Notes: a model not told the origin generated them from the letters alone. Positions 9,063-18,402 are shown, counted from the stretch's first letter. The stretch: 64,000 nt of DNA from Galbibacter orientalis DSM 19592 (GCF_000260115.1 NZ_JH651379.1:434001-498000), one strand, 5' to 3'. A program made the numbers and translations.

Positions 9063-9987
9063 TTACCATAGCAACGGAAAATTATTAATAACTGGAGAAT
9101 ATACTGTTTTAGATGGCGCTTTGAGCTTGGCGCTCCCTGCAAAATTTGGGCAATCACTATCTATTACAGAAAATTCTTCTGATAAAATATCTTGGAAAGC
9201 GCTCAACAATGAAGGCAATATTTGGTTTACGGCAAATTACAATTTAAACGATATTGAAATTGACGCTGAACCCTCCATAATTGAAACCGACAATGAAGGA
9301 GCTGCAAAAACATTGCTTACTATTTTAAAAGAAGCCAAAAAATTAAATCCTCATTTTTTAATAAACTCAAATGGAATTGAAGCAACTACAATTTTAGAAT
9401 TCCCAGAAAACTGGGGCTTAGGTTCTTCCTCAACACTTATAAATAATGTGGCATCTTGGGCTAAAATAAATGCCTTTGATTTACTATGGAATAGTTTTTC
9501 TGGTAGCGGTTATGATATTGCTTGTGCGCAGAATAATTCGGCAATTACTTATCAACTAAAAAATAAAGAACCTTTTATTGATAAGGTAAATTTCAATCCT
9601 ATTTTTAAAGATCAACTTTTCTTTATTCATCTAAATAAAAAACAAAATAGTAGAGAAGGAATTAAACGCTACCAAAAAATAGCTCCTTCAGCAGAAAAAA
9701 AAGAAGCCATTAAAAAAATCAATTCTCTTACTTCTAAAGTTCTAAATACAACTACTTTAAATGCTTTTGAAACTATTATAGAGGAGCACGAAGATATTAT
9801 CGCTTCGCTTATACAATTAAAACCCGTAAAAGAACACTTTTTTAAGGACTTTAAAGGAAGTATTAAAAGTCTCGGAGCATGGGGTGGAGATTTTATATTA
9901 GCAACAGGAGAACAAACTTATGTTACTTCTTACTTTTCCACCAAAGACTACAATACTATTCTTACATATCAAGAAATGATTGCATAA
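9055..9987 (+). CDS. GYDIA-family GHMP kinase (mevalonate-kinase-like)
   Basis: A small-molecule kinase of the GHMP superfamily, 310 residues. The N-terminal strand ends in LLITGEYTVLDGALSLALP, the ATP loop is GLGSSS at 121-126 (family GLGSS[AG]), and the GYDIA motif that names this Bacteroidota group is at 152-156. It overlaps mvaA by 8 bp, which points to phosphorylation of mevalonate or phosphomevalonate. The exact substrate (mevalonate, phosphomevalonate or a related acid) is not resolved by sequence. A strong bidirectional terminator follows directly after its stop. Confidence 0.85.
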   Translation: MSSYHSNGKLLITGEYTVLDGALSLALPAKFGQSLSITENSSDKISWKALNNEGNIWFTANYNLNDIEIDAEPSIIETDNEGAAKTLLTILKEAKKLNPHFLINSNGIEATTILEFPENWGLGSSSTLINNVASWAKINAFDLLWNSFSGSGYDIACAQNNSAITYQLKNKEPFIDKVNFNPIFKDQLFFIHLNKKQNSREGIKRYQKIAPSAEKKEAIKKINSLTSKVLNTTTLNAFETIIEEHEDIIASLIQLKPVKEHFFKDFKGSIKSLGAWGGDFILATGEQTYVTSYFSTKDYNTILTYQEMIA

Positions 9988-10017
9988 AAAAAGCTTCCTT
10001 TTCAGGAAGCTTTTTTT
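9986..10017. terminator. Bidirectional rho-independent terminator
   Basis: The stem A7-GCTTCC pairs with GGAAGC-T7 around a 6-base loop. It sits between the stops of the rightward GHMP kinase and the leftward PpiD-like gene and works on paper for both strands. Confidence 0.9.
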
Positions 10018-10036
10018 ATACTATTTTATAATTAGC

Positions 10037-12142
10037 TTAATAAATATCAGCTCTTTCATCTTCAATTTCTGCAGCATCCTTAAGTGCGTTATACGCTGCA
10101 ATAGTAGCTCTATTTCTATTAAGAGTTTTTTGTGTATTAGAGTAAGTAGCATAGTTCTCTAAAGAAGGTGCTATCTCTTTCTTTGTTACAGACACCATAA
10201 ACACTCCATTTTCACCTTCAATTAAATTTGAAGTATCTCCTTCTGAAAGTGCCATTGCAACTCCTACAACTTTAGGCTCTCTTCCAGCACCAGAAATTGT
10301 TGGTGTTTTCATGCTAAGTCCAGCAGCAGCAGTAACATTAACATTATTAGTTTTTGCTAATTCGTCAATCGACTTACCAGCATTATCCTTCATAATAATA
10401 GCAGCTTTCTTTTGCTTTCTTAAAATAGGCAATACAGTTGCAGAAGCATCTTTAGCAGTTGCTAAACCTTCTTTTCTTTTTCCTGTTAATTGAGCTATTG
10501 CATATCCGTTAGGCGTATTAAAACGCTTAACATCTCCTACTTCAGTCTCTTCATTAAAAGCCCACTGAACCATCCCACGTTGGTTTCCTATTCCTGGGAT
10601 ATTTTCGTCTAAAGCTTTTATTTTATTAACTGGACGTACATTGTAATTTGAAGCCTTTGCCACTTCTTGGAAGTCTCCATCAACGGCTGCCATTTCAAAT
10701 TTTGTAGTCTCTGTATAAAGGTTACTTATTGTTTTTTCTGACGGCTCAATCTCTCTAGCAACGGTTGCCAATTGTACAACATTATACTTATCATCAATTT
10801 TAATAACATGGAAACCAAAGTCAGTTTCTACTAGACCTATTGAACCAATTTTGTTATCAAAAATATAATCATTGAACTGAGGTACCATTTGCCCTTCAGG
10901 AATATTATCATAAGTTCCACCACTATTTGCAGATCCAGGATCTTCAGAATTTTCTTTTGCTAAAGTTGCAAAATCATCTGGTTTAGCTTTTGCTTTAGCC
11001 AACAATTCTTCTGCTTTTGCTTTAGCTTCTTCTTTTGTTCTAGATTCTTTTGGCTGTGCCTGAGAACCATCATAAGAAATAAGAATGTGACTTGCTTTTA
11101 CAGATCCTCCTTCTTTATTAGCAACTTTTCTAGTTATTTTAAAATAGTTACCATCTTTATAAGGACCATAAACGCTTCCAACAGGAAGGTTATAAAGCGT
11201 ATCTGCTAATGCAGCTGGCAAATCTTTTTTAGTTACGTATGTAGAATCGTATTTAATGTCAGAATTTCTAGTTACAAAATCTTGAACATTTGTAGTTGTT
11301 TTAAAACCAGCTACAGTCTCGTCACTTTTAGTAGCTTCGTTATAAACAACGCTGTTTTCTAAAAGTTTAGAAAGTTCTGTTTTTACTTCGTTGATATCAT
11401 CTTCAGAAGCACTCTCTTCAAAATAAACATAACGAATATCTCTAGAAGCATCTTGTTTAAATTCGTTTTTATGCTCTTTAACGTAAGATTCTATCTCACT
11501 ATTTGAAACATTAACCGTACTATCTGCAATAGCTGTATAAGGTATTTTTACATACTTAACATCTACTTTATCTGACTCTAAATGATATGCTAATTCTCCT
11601 TCTTTCAAAGTAGCGCCAACACCTGCTTTAATTAAATTAAAATACGATTGCTCTTTTGAAGCATTAATCAATGCATCTTCTTGCATTTGCCACTGCTGAT
11701 ATCCAGCTGGGTTATTTGCCTTTAAATCTGCAATAAACTCAATAAATTTACCTTCATCAAAAACACCGGCTTCATTTTGAAAAGTAGGATCTTGAGCAAA
11801 AGCAGGATTTGCTTTAACAACTTCTAAAATCTGATCTTTTTCAATATTAATTCCTAAGTCTTCATATTGTTGCTCTAGAACAATCCCTCTAACCTCTTGA
11901 TTCCATACTTGGTTTACAACTTGAACAGTGGTAGCATTTGCACCATATCTTCTGGAAGCATTTTCTACTTTATACGCAAACTCTTGTCGCGATATACTTT
12001 CTCCATTTACCTCTCCAACAGTTGTTTTTCCAGTCCCAGAATCTTTACCAAAAACACCGGAAATAACAAATGCAAATAAAGCCAAACCTATCACTAATAT
12101 TAAGAATAGTGAGCGACTTCTAATTTTTTCTAGAATTGCCAT
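10037..12142 (-). CDS. PpiD-like membrane-anchored periplasmic foldase, SurA N-terminal and parvulin domains
   Basis: A peptidyl-prolyl cis-trans isomerase that helps outer-membrane and periplasmic proteins fold near the inner membrane. Residues 12-32 form one N-terminal membrane anchor (LFLILVIGLALFAFVISGVF). A SurA_N_3 chaperone region follows to about residue 230. A PpiC parvulin domain lies at about 345-450, with KASHILISYDG at its start and the FGFHVIKIDDK end motif. A C-terminal substrate-binding region completes 701 residues, the usual Bacteroidota size. It stands at the downstream end of the leftward envelope cluster, behind a terminator at 12197-12234, so it is probably a separate transcript. 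Confidence 0.92.
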   Translation of the reverse strand: MAILEKIRSRSLFLILVIGLALFAFVISGVFGKDSGTGKTTVGEVNGESISRQEFAYKVENASRRYGANATTVQVVNQVWNQEVRGIVLEQQYEDLGINIEKDQILEVVKANPAFAQDPTFQNEAGVFDEGKFIEFIADLKANNPAGYQQWQMQEDALINASKEQSYFNLIKAGVGATLKEGELAYHLESDKVDVKYVKIPYTAIADSTVNVSNSEIESYVKEHKNEFKQDASRDIRYVYFEESASEDDINEVKTELSKLLENSVVYNEATKSDETVAGFKTTTNVQDFVTRNSDIKYDSTYVTKKDLPAALADTLYNLPVGSVYGPYKDGNYFKITRKVANKEGGSVKASHILISYDGSQAQPKESRTKEEAKAKAEELLAKAKAKPDDFATLAKENSEDPGSANSGGTYDNIPEGQMVPQFNDYIFDNKIGSIGLVETDFGFHVIKIDDKYNVVQLATVAREIEPSEKTISNLYTETTKFEMAAVDGDFQEVAKASNYNVRPVNKIKALDENIPGIGNQRGMVQWAFNEETEVGDVKRFNTPNGYAIAQLTGKRKEGLATAKDASATVLPILRKQKKAAIIMKDNAGKSIDELAKTNNVNVTAAAGLSMKTPTISGAGREPKVVGVAMALSEGDTSNLIEGENGVFMVSVTKKEIAPSLENYATYSNTQKTLNRNRATIAAYNALKDAAEIEDERADIY

Positions 12143-12196
12143 TTATCAATACAATTTATTAAATTAATGTGGGCGAAAATACCACTTTTTTGGAAT

Positions 12197-12234
12197 AATA
12201 AAAACCTGAAGATGTAATTATTGAGGTTTTTATT
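12197..12234 (-). terminator. Terminator after the CorC-like gene
   Basis: AATAAAAACCT pairs with AGGTTTTTATT (11 bp, 16-base loop), about 125 bp downstream of the CorC-like stop on the minus strand and followed by T-rich sequence. Stem is AT-rich, so moderate strength. Nothing else is recognisable in the 216-bp gap 12143-12358. Confidence 0.6.
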
Positions 12235-12358
12235 AAATATCTTTAAAATTAAACATCCATCCTTTAAAAGTTGAACGATATTTTATGATATTTCAAAGAA
12301 ATACTACGTTTTACACAATTAAAACATAACATTATACTTAATGTCTTTATAGAAACTA

Positions 12359-13630
12359 TTATTCGGCTTTCAAAATTTTAAGAGAAACCAAATCAATTTT
12401 AGTATTGCTAACTTCTAAAATAGTAAATTGATAATCTTCCACAACCACCACTTCATTCTTAGAAGGAATCTCCCCTATATTACTAACTATAAGTCCTCCA
12501 AGCGTTTCATAATTTTCTCCCTCTGGTAGATTCAATTTATATTCTTCATTAATATAATCCACTTCCAATCTAGCAGAAAACTTAAACTCATTGCTACTTA
12601 CCTGCTCTTCTGTAAGAGCAACACTATCATGCTCATCTTCTATTTCTCCAAATAACTCTTCTACAATATCTTCTACTGTCATTATCCCAGAAGTACCTCC
12701 ATATTCATCTAAAACAACAGCTATACTTTTACGCTTTTTTGTAAGCAGTTCTAAAACGTCGCTAATTAACATAGTCTCTGGAACGTACTCCACAGGCATC
12801 ATCACTGCTTTTATGTTTCCTGGCTTTTTAAACAAATCAAAAGAATGCACATAACCAATTATGTCGTCTATAGTATCTTTGTACACTAAAATTTTAGAAT
12901 AACCAGTTTCTGTAAAAATTTTACTTATTCCCTTCGGAAGTTCCTCTACTTCAACTGCTGTAATTTCGGTTCGAGGAATCATTACTTCACGAGCTTTAAC
13001 TTCGGCAAATTCTAGTGCATTTTGAAAGAGTTGAATTTCAGAATCTAAATCGTCTTCTTCATTGGCAGCCTCCATTTGTTCGGAAATATAATCTCCCAAT
13101 TCAACTTTACTAAAAGCTAGTTGCACTTCATCTCCATCAGTTTTAAAAAATACTTTTAACACTAAATCAGAAATCCAGATTATAAATGAAGATATAAAAG
13201 AAAAAAGCATGTAAAAAACATACGCCGGAATAGCGAATATCTTTAGCAAGCTATTTGCATAGATTTGAAAAAAAACTTTCGGTAAAAATTCAGCAGTTAT
13301 TAATATTACCAGAGTTGAAATAATAGTTTGCACCAAAATAACATCAAAAGGAGGACTCTCAATTCCAGCAAAAGCAGGATATAGATGATCTATTATAAGG
13401 TCTCCCATAAAAATACCATACACAACCAAGGCTATGTTATTCCCAACCAACATTGTTGCAATAAATTTGGAGGGTTTTTTGGTAAGTTTAGTAAGCACTT
13501 TAGCAAGAATCCCTTCTTGCTTTTTCTCTATTTCTATATGAATTTTATTAGAAGACACATAAGCAATCTCCATTCCAGAAAAGAATGCAGAGAGTAAAAG
13601 TGATACAATTATAATGACGATGTCTTGCAT
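12359..13630 (-). CDS. CNNM/DUF21, CBS and CorC_HlyC domain membrane protein (hemolysin-C-like)
   Basis: The 423-residue protein has a DUF21/CNNM transmembrane domain (about 1-175, four hydrophobic segments beginning IVIIIVSLLLSAFFSGME), a pair of CBS domains (about 195-320; MIPRTEITAVE, then VVLDEYGGTSGIMTVEDIVE) and a CorC_HlyC domain (about 335-420). Related proteins are linked to magnesium or cation efflux. A paralogue in the phylum, GldE, serves gliding motility, but GldE sits with gldD, ssb and mutY, which are absent here, so I do not call this GldE. Its ATG follows the 64-residue gene directly, so the two are cotranscribed. Confidence 0.85.
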   Translation of the reverse strand: MQDIVIIIVSLLLSAFFSGMEIAYVSSNKIHIEIEKKQEGILAKVLTKLTKKPSKFIATMLVGNNIALVVYGIFMGDLIIDHLYPAFAGIESPPFDVILVQTIISTLVILITAEFLPKVFFQIYANSLLKIFAIPAYVFYMLFSFISSFIIWISDLVLKVFFKTDGDEVQLAFSKVELGDYISEQMEAANEEDDLDSEIQLFQNALEFAEVKAREVMIPRTEITAVEVEELPKGISKIFTETGYSKILVYKDTIDDIIGYVHSFDLFKKPGNIKAVMMPVEYVPETMLISDVLELLTKKRKSIAVVLDEYGGTSGIMTVEDIVEELFGEIEDEHDSVALTEEQVSSNEFKFSARLEVDYINEEYKLNLPEGENYETLGGLIVSNIGEIPSKNEVVVVEDYQFTILEVSNTKIDLVSLKILKAE

Positions 13631-13825
13631 CTATTTTTTATTTTGCCTGTCGCTAAACCTTTTTCGGTAATACCTTCTAAAGAAAAACATTCCTATAGAT
13701 ATTATTGCGAAAAACAGCATAATATAAGCTCGTGTTCTATCTGTAGACCAAACGCGAACTAATTCTACTATTGCAACAATAGCAACTACAAGATAAGCAA
13801 TCTCAAAAATTTTAAAATACTTCAT
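13631..13825 (-). CDS. Small conserved membrane protein (64 aa), function unknown
   Basis: Two hydrophobic segments (IAYLVVAIVAIVELVRVW and AYIMLFFAIISIGMFFF) are followed by a strongly basic C-terminal tail (RRYYRKRFSDRQNKK), predicting a hairpin in the inner membrane with a cytoplasmic tail. It abuts the CorC-like gene with no intergenic base, and lies 134 bp after lptC. Position suggests a partner of the CorC-like protein, but there is no family I can name. Confidence 0.75.
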   Translation of the reverse strand: MKYFKIFEIAYLVVAIVAIVELVRVWSTDRTRAYIMLFFAIISIGMFFFRRYYRKRFSDRQNKK

Positions 13826-13959
13826 ATATAGGTAAGAAAATAAATTCTATTAATCAAATGTAAAGAAAAGTTACAAATAAGCGAATTTTTTATTCACTTA
13901 GATAAATTTATGAACAATTAGAAAATGTTTAAAAGGATATTTTTTACTGAAGAAAAGTA

Positions 13960-14535
13960 TTATTCAGTTTCCGTTTGAGCATCGTCTTTTACTACTGCAC
14001 TTCCTGAATTTTCATGAGAACTTACCACTGTAAACTCTTTATTAAAATCTATTCCAACCCCTTTCATATTAAGATCTGGACTCGTAAAGACATAATCTCC
14101 TTCTGTAAATATCCATTGATTATTTTGATCCCAATATAGTTGCGGAGCGTTTAGACGTTTCCCGTCATAGGTTTCAAGAATTACATTTCCCTGCATGTCA
14201 ATTAATTTAGTATTTAAATAAATAATACCATAGTTAGCAGAAACTGTACTTTTTTGATTATCCTCATCATAGAAATCCACATGCACTCCTTTTGGAAATT
14301 CTCGATAAGGAAAAGGCTGGTTGCTATAATCCTCATAAACAGGACCACTTACAACCGCGGTTAATTTTGTAGAATCGGTGTACTTTAAAACAAAATTTTC
14401 AGCAACACCAACGGGAGTTTTGTTAAGTGCATTCATTTTTTGCACTTCTTTCAAATTACTCTCACATGAAAAAAACATTGTCACAGCAATAACTGTGACA
14501 ATGTTCATTAATATATATTTTAATCTAAACTTCAT
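13960..14535 (-). CDS. lptC: LPS export ABC transporter periplasmic protein LptC
   Basis: Part of the Lpt bridge that moves lipopolysaccharide from the inner to the outer membrane. The 191-residue protein has an N-terminal hydrophobic segment ending in a lipobox-like FFSCES, so it may be lipid-anchored and not anchored by a transmembrane helix as in Escherichia coli. The rest is the beta-jellyroll pattern of LptC with VHVDFYDE, SANYGIIYLNTKLIDMQGNV and LYWDQNNQWIFTEG. It starts 1 bp after the stop of the TPR gene and belongs to the same leftward operon. waaA at 20146 belongs to the same LPS pathway but not the same operon. Confidence 0.88.
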   Translation of the reverse strand: MKFRLKYILMNIVTVIAVTMFFSCESNLKEVQKMNALNKTPVGVAENFVLKYTDSTKLTAVVSGPVYEDYSNQPFPYREFPKGVHVDFYDEDNQKSTVSANYGIIYLNTKLIDMQGNVILETYDGKRLNAPQLYWDQNNQWIFTEGDYVFTSPDLNMKGVGIDFNKEFTVVSSHENSGSAVVKDDAQTETE

Positions 14536-14536
14536 T

Positions 14537-15904
14537 TTATAAGCTAGGAACTTTTACGCTTCCTCCAACCCAACAGTTAAATTGAATTGTTTTTCCAGCC
14601 ATACCAGAGCTAAAAATATCTTGTTTACTTGGCGCTCTACCTGCATAACTTGAAGCAGCTTGAGCAGACTTACTTTTTAATGATGGATCTACTTGACCAG
14701 CTTTTCTTGCCATGTCTGCAGCTTTCCAATAAATTGCTCTTTTCTCAAATGTTGTACTTCCACAATCGTTAGCACTGTTTGCGTATAAACTAGCAATAAT
14801 TAAGTAAGGAGTTCCGTTTGCAGGATTTAAATCCAACGCTTGTTGCGCATAGGTTCTAGAAGTAGACTTCTGACCTCTTTTTGCAGCTTTGCTAGACATA
14901 TTAGTTAACTTCTTAGCTTTTTTGATTGGATCCTTCTCTAAACTAATAGACTGTTTGAAAAAATCTGATGCTTTAGAACTGTTTCCTTGCTCTTCATATA
15001 AAGATCCTAAGAAATATTTAGATTGAGCAGATGGCTCTAATTTATCTAATGCTTCCACTAACTTTACAAACATTGGATCTCCAGTACAACCCTTATCATC
15101 CATTCTTCCTGCAGCACTCTTTAACCATGCAGCATCGGTTTTATGAGCCTCAAAGTTTTTCTGATAAAGAGGAATTAAGTTATCACAATCTGCTAATTTA
15201 CCTAATTTAGCATCTACACTACCGCTAATTTTCTCATAGTTTTCACCATTCTGTCTTGCAGCAGCCAAAATTTTAGTCTCTTTACTTGTAAGAGTCCCTG
15301 CATCTTCTTTAGGAACATACTTAACGATAGTCTCTCCAAGCTCTTGATTTTCTTCAGCAATTTTTCCTGTTACATCGTCATAAGTATCAAAAACCTCTTG
15401 AAGGTCTTTTTTACCCGCAGCATTCAAGTCTACTAAAGTTGAGAAATACAAGTATAATGCTTTTGGATTTTTAAATCCATCTCTATCTTCTTTGTATGCT
15501 TTGTCTAATAAATTAAAGATTTCCTCATCAGAACCTAATTTCTGATCGTTCATCAATAAAGCTGCATCAATATTAGCATTGGTAACCGTGAATTTTTTAG
15601 GAAAATACTCAGGTCCTTTTTTATATACATCGGCAAGCATTTTAATATAAGTATCTTTATTTGCTGGATCCGATTTAATTTTATTTTTTAAAATTAGCTC
15701 TCCGTAAACAAAAGTAGCATAGTGTAATTTAGGACAATTCTCATAAACCATTTTCCAAGGTTCATATGCTGCTTCATAGTTTTTCACTTTCGCATGTTGG
15801 GCGAATATGGACAAATTCTGCGGACATTCTGGGTTTTGTGCTTGCCCAAATGTTACAAAAGCAATCCCCAAAACACCAACCAATATTGAAATCTTCTTTT
15901 TCAT
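14537..15904 (-). CDS. Periplasmic tetratricopeptide-repeat protein (455 aa)
   Basis: A signal peptide (ISILVGVLGIAFVTFGQA) is followed by helical repeats. Clear TPR-like units are AQSKYFLGSLYEEQGNSSKA near 300 and TYAQQALDLNPANGTPYLII near 350. The C-terminal part is Gly/Ser rich and ends FNCWVGGSVKVPSL, where paired Cys could form a disulfide. It lies between an OM barrel gene and lptC in a compact operon, so a role in OM assembly or transport is plausible. No enzymatic motif is visible and I do not name a function. Confidence 0.82.
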   Translation of the reverse strand: MKKKISILVGVLGIAFVTFGQAQNPECPQNLSIFAQHAKVKNYEAAYEPWKMVYENCPKLHYATFVYGELILKNKIKSDPANKDTYIKMLADVYKKGPEYFPKKFTVTNANIDAALLMNDQKLGSDEEIFNLLDKAYKEDRDGFKNPKALYLYFSTLVDLNAAGKKDLQEVFDTYDDVTGKIAEENQELGETIVKYVPKEDAGTLTSKETKILAAARQNGENYEKISGSVDAKLGKLADCDNLIPLYQKNFEAHKTDAAWLKSAAGRMDDKGCTGDPMFVKLVEALDKLEPSAQSKYFLGSLYEEQGNSSKASDFFKQSISLEKDPIKKAKKLTNMSSKAAKRGQKSTSRTYAQQALDLNPANGTPYLIIASLYANSANDCGSTTFEKRAIYWKAADMARKAGQVDPSLKSKSAQAASSYAGRAPSKQDIFSSGMAGKTIQFNCWVGGSVKVPSL

Positions 15905-15934
15905 TTATTTAATTTTATGGTTAACGTATAATTC

Positions 15935-17203
15935 TTATCTAATTAAATTTTTTCTAAACCATTTGTCGTTAAGTGACAAACTTATAAAAACATTGAAATA
16001 ATTCTCTTCTACTCTTCCTAAATAAGTGCTTCCTCTCTTTCCGAATTCAACACCTATGTTAGCGTTAGAGAAACCATTCATTGGTAAACCTAAACCAAAA
16101 GACATGCCAAAGTCGTGTACAGGCACATTATTTACAAGCAAGCCCGTTTTTTCATTTTTCACCCCCACCCTATAAGTTACTCTTTTCCAGTAATTTGTAA
16201 AAGAATCATAGTCTGGCGTCCAAAATGCTCCTGCTGAAAATCTTTCTCCATCTTCATACCCTCCATTAACTGGATTTACAAAATCGTTCTTAAACTCACT
16301 ACTATTGGTTATTTCATACTCACCTCCAACAAACCATGTGTATTTTTTTCCTACTCCCAAACCAACAGCATAAGATTCTGCCATATGCAAATACGTTGAA
16401 TTAAGCCCGACTGCTGCTAAATCTACATTTTCAGTAACTCTAGGAACCTCAATTCCTGTTGAGTTTGCAACCAAAGTAGAGATTGATCTAGAATTACTAG
16501 AAGTAATCTTGGTTGCTGGCGTATATAACACAGACGACTGTAAATGTAACTTATTTGTTAATTCAGCGTCGTAATTTAATGAAAAATTAAAATCAAATCC
16601 ACTATATTCTGATTCATTTTGAACTCTTGTACCATATTGAATGCCTTCTACATACCTAATCGACTCATTCTTAACTGTTCCGAAATTAAAATTTGCTTTA
16701 GCTCCAAGACTAAAATTATTCAAGAAATTTATTCCGTAGGCAAAAAAAGCTTTATTAATCCCTCCACTTCCTGAATATTTATCTAATTGTGCTGGCGAAA
16801 TATCCTCATTAAGCGACTGCACACGGTAACCTACAGAAGTATATGGCACTAAACCAAAACTCATTCCCATATTATTTCCCAAAGGAACTCCAACAGCAAG
16901 GTAATCAAAAGTTACATCTGAAGCATCTTGACTTTCCTCCTCCGTTTTTAATTTTAAAGAATGATAGCCACCACCAACAGTAAACGTTGTTAACTTAAGC
17001 TTTCCTAAAGAGGCAGGGTTATTAAGGTTTAAGTGAATACTATCTGTATAAACACTAATACCACCCATCGATCTATTTTCAACCAATCCTTTAAAACGTT
17101 GGTCTCCTGTACCGTAAAAAGAATAAGGCGACACACTTCCTTCCTGCGCAAAACTATAACTACATATAAACAATATAGCTACAATAAAAATCTGTTTAAT
17201 CAT
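15935..17203 (-). CDS. Predicted outer-membrane beta-barrel protein (422 aa), function unknown
   Basis: A signal peptide (QIFIVAILFICSYSFAQ) precedes a long run of alternating amphipathic strands with many aromatic girdle residues. The N-terminal region SPYSFYGTGDQ...GGISVYTDS...LNNPASLG resembles OM proteins of the FadL/PorV-like kind common in Bacteroidota. The C terminus is strand-like but ends WFRKNLIR. Its ATG overlaps the coaX stop by one base (TAATG), so translation is coupled to coaX. Substrate is unknown. Confidence 0.8.
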   Translation of the reverse strand: MIKQIFIVAILFICSYSFAQEGSVSPYSFYGTGDQRFKGLVENRSMGGISVYTDSIHLNLNNPASLGKLKLTTFTVGGGYHSLKLKTEEESQDASDVTFDYLAVGVPLGNNMGMSFGLVPYTSVGYRVQSLNEDISPAQLDKYSGSGGINKAFFAYGINFLNNFSLGAKANFNFGTVKNESIRYVEGIQYGTRVQNESEYSGFDFNFSLNYDAELTNKLHLQSSVLYTPATKITSSNSRSISTLVANSTGIEVPRVTENVDLAAVGLNSTYLHMAESYAVGLGVGKKYTWFVGGEYEITNSSEFKNDFVNPVNGGYEDGERFSAGAFWTPDYDSFTNYWKRVTYRVGVKNEKTGLLVNNVPVHDFGMSFGLGLPMNGFSNANIGVEFGKRGSTYLGRVEENYFNVFISLSLNDKWFRKNLIR

Positions 17204-17931
17204 TAGTGTTTGTTGAGTTCTAAAATATAATTAACTCCCTCCATGAGGAAATTCGGATGGGCAAATATGCTACTTTTTAATCTTTTAGACAAAAAATGAC
17301 TATCCCCACCTGTTAAAATAACTGTTAAATCTTTAAATTTTCTTTGATATTGTAGGATTGTAGCTTCAATTTCGTTGACAGTTCCATTTATAACTCCAGA
17401 AATCATACAAGTCTCTGTTGAGTTACCAATAAAATTTTCTAGCCCGAAAGAATCTATTAACGGAAGCTTTGCTGTAAATGCATGCATTGCTTTGTAACGC
17501 ATTCTAATTCCTGGAGAAATTGCCCCTCCTTTATAAACTCCCTTTTCATCTAAAAAATCATACGTAATACAAGTACCCGCATCTATTACTAAACAATTCT
17601 TTTGTGGATATGCATAAAAAGCTGCGGCTACCAATGCAATTCTGTCTACGCCTAAAGTATTTGGTGTAGCATATTCATTTTTAAATGGTAGCTTAGAATT
17701 TTTATTTAATATTAAAACAGGAGCAAACACAGAGAGTCCTTCTATATATGCATCCGACAATTTCCCTACTGAAGAAACCATTATTTTAGCTATTGAAGGA
17801 TGGTTTTCAAAAATATTTGAAATTTTTTTCAAAAAATCCGACTCTGTTGTTTGAGCAACCTCTACAACCTTATCTGCTTTGAATACAGCCACTTTGATAA
17901 AGGAATTCCCAACGTCTATGATTAAATTCAT
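17203..17931 (-). CDS. coaX: Type III pantothenate kinase
   Basis: Phosphorylates pantothenate in the first step of coenzyme A synthesis; the type III enzyme is cytosolic and not feedback-inhibited by CoA. At 242 residues it has the usual length. ASKHA-fold motifs are visible: DVGNS at 6-10 (phosphate 1), GVDR at 94-97, DAGTC at 117-121, GGAISPGIRMRYKAM and the C-terminal LTGGD. It heads a leftward operon with the OM barrel, TPR protein and lptC; this linkage is a genomic association, not a known functional one. Confidence 0.95.
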   Translation of the reverse strand: MNLIIDVGNSFIKVAVFKADKVVEVAQTTESDFLKKISNIFENHPSIAKIMVSSVGKLSDAYIEGLSVFAPVLILNKNSKLPFKNEYATPNTLGVDRIALVAAAFYAYPQKNCLVIDAGTCITYDFLDEKGVYKGGAISPGIRMRYKAMHAFTAKLPLIDSFGLENFIGNSTETCMISGVINGTVNEIEATILQYQRKFKDLTVILTGGDSHFLSKRLKSSIFAHPNFLMEGVNYILELNKH

Positions 17932-17982
17932 TCTAAAATATTAAGATTGTAAATTTACAAAACCATTTTTCTCAAAAAATAT

Positions 17983-18013
17983 TTTGCAGATATTAAATTT
18001 GCATCTATATTTG
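17983..18013 (+). promoter_or_regulatory. Promoter of tRNA-Phe (Bacteroidota consensus)
   Basis: TTTG at 17983-17986, 19-bp spacer, TATATTTG at 18006-18013 (consensus TAnnTTTG). It lies about 75 bp upstream of the tRNA and would give a leader of about 65 bases. Confidence 0.75.
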
Positions 18014-18087
18014 CACCCGCAATCAAGCAATGGACATCTTGGTTCTGTCGAAAGATAAGACAAAGAAAAAATTAAAGATTGTTAACT

Positions 18088-18163
18088 GGTGCCTTAGCTC
18101 AGTTGGTAGAGCAAAGGACTGAAAATCCTTGTGTCCCTGGTTCGATTCCTGGAGGCACCACCA
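18088..18163 (+). tRNA. tRNA-Phe (anticodon GAA), CCA encoded
   Basis: A 76-base cloverleaf. The acceptor GGTGCCT pairs with AGGCACC, followed by discriminator A and encoded CCA. The D arm is GCTCAGTTGGTAGAGC. The anticodon loop CTGAAAA gives GAA (Phe). The T loop is TTCGATT with one T-T mismatch in the T stem. A promoter lies upstream and a terminator directly downstream, so it is a single-gene transcript. Confidence 0.97.
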
Positions 18164-18165
18164 CT

Positions 18166-18199
18166 AAAAGCCCGATTCCTTTTGGATATCGGGTTTTTT
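18166..18199 (+). terminator. Terminator of tRNA-Phe
   Basis: GCCCGAT pairs with ATCGGGT and is followed by T6. It begins 3 bases after the encoded CCA. Confidence 0.88.
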
Positions 18200-18218
18200 G
18201 GTTTTTAAGGTTTTCCTG

Positions 18219-18252
18219 GGATCATTCCCAAAAGTGGATCATTCCCAAAAGT
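18219..18252 (+). repeat. Exact 17-bp tandem duplication downstream of tRNA-Phe
   Basis: GGATCATTCCCAAAAGT occurs twice head to tail with no spacer. Each unit together with the preceding base contains the small palindrome GGGATCATTCCC or part of it. It lies 56 bp after the tRNA 3' end. Confidence 0.9.
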
Positions 18253-18368
18253 TGTGTTTATGCAAATCTGAATAAGAAAAATCATAAAATATATGTTTTT
18301 ATAATCCAGAAGTAATTTTATTCCGTATGTATACTAATCATTACATAGTAGTAGGTATTAGTTTAGGG

Positions 18369-18402
18369 AAAAACACCGTTCATTAATTTGGACGGTGTTT
18401 TT
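18369..18402 (+). terminator. Orphan terminator-like hairpin
   Basis: AAAAACACCGT pairs with ACGGTGTTTTT around a 12-base loop. No coding gene precedes it after the tRNA terminator at 18166-18199. It may be a second terminator for tRNA read-through or end a small RNA. The rest of 18253-18494 shows no gene. Confidence 0.7.

Noticed and set aside
12359-13630. GldE gliding motility protein
   Set aside because: Domain order fits, but gldD, ssb and mutY, the usual neighbours of gldE, are absent; the context is an lptC-type envelope cluster.
18079-18315. 78-codon open frame across tRNA-Phe
   Set aside because: It runs through the tRNA and its terminator; it is a chance frame.
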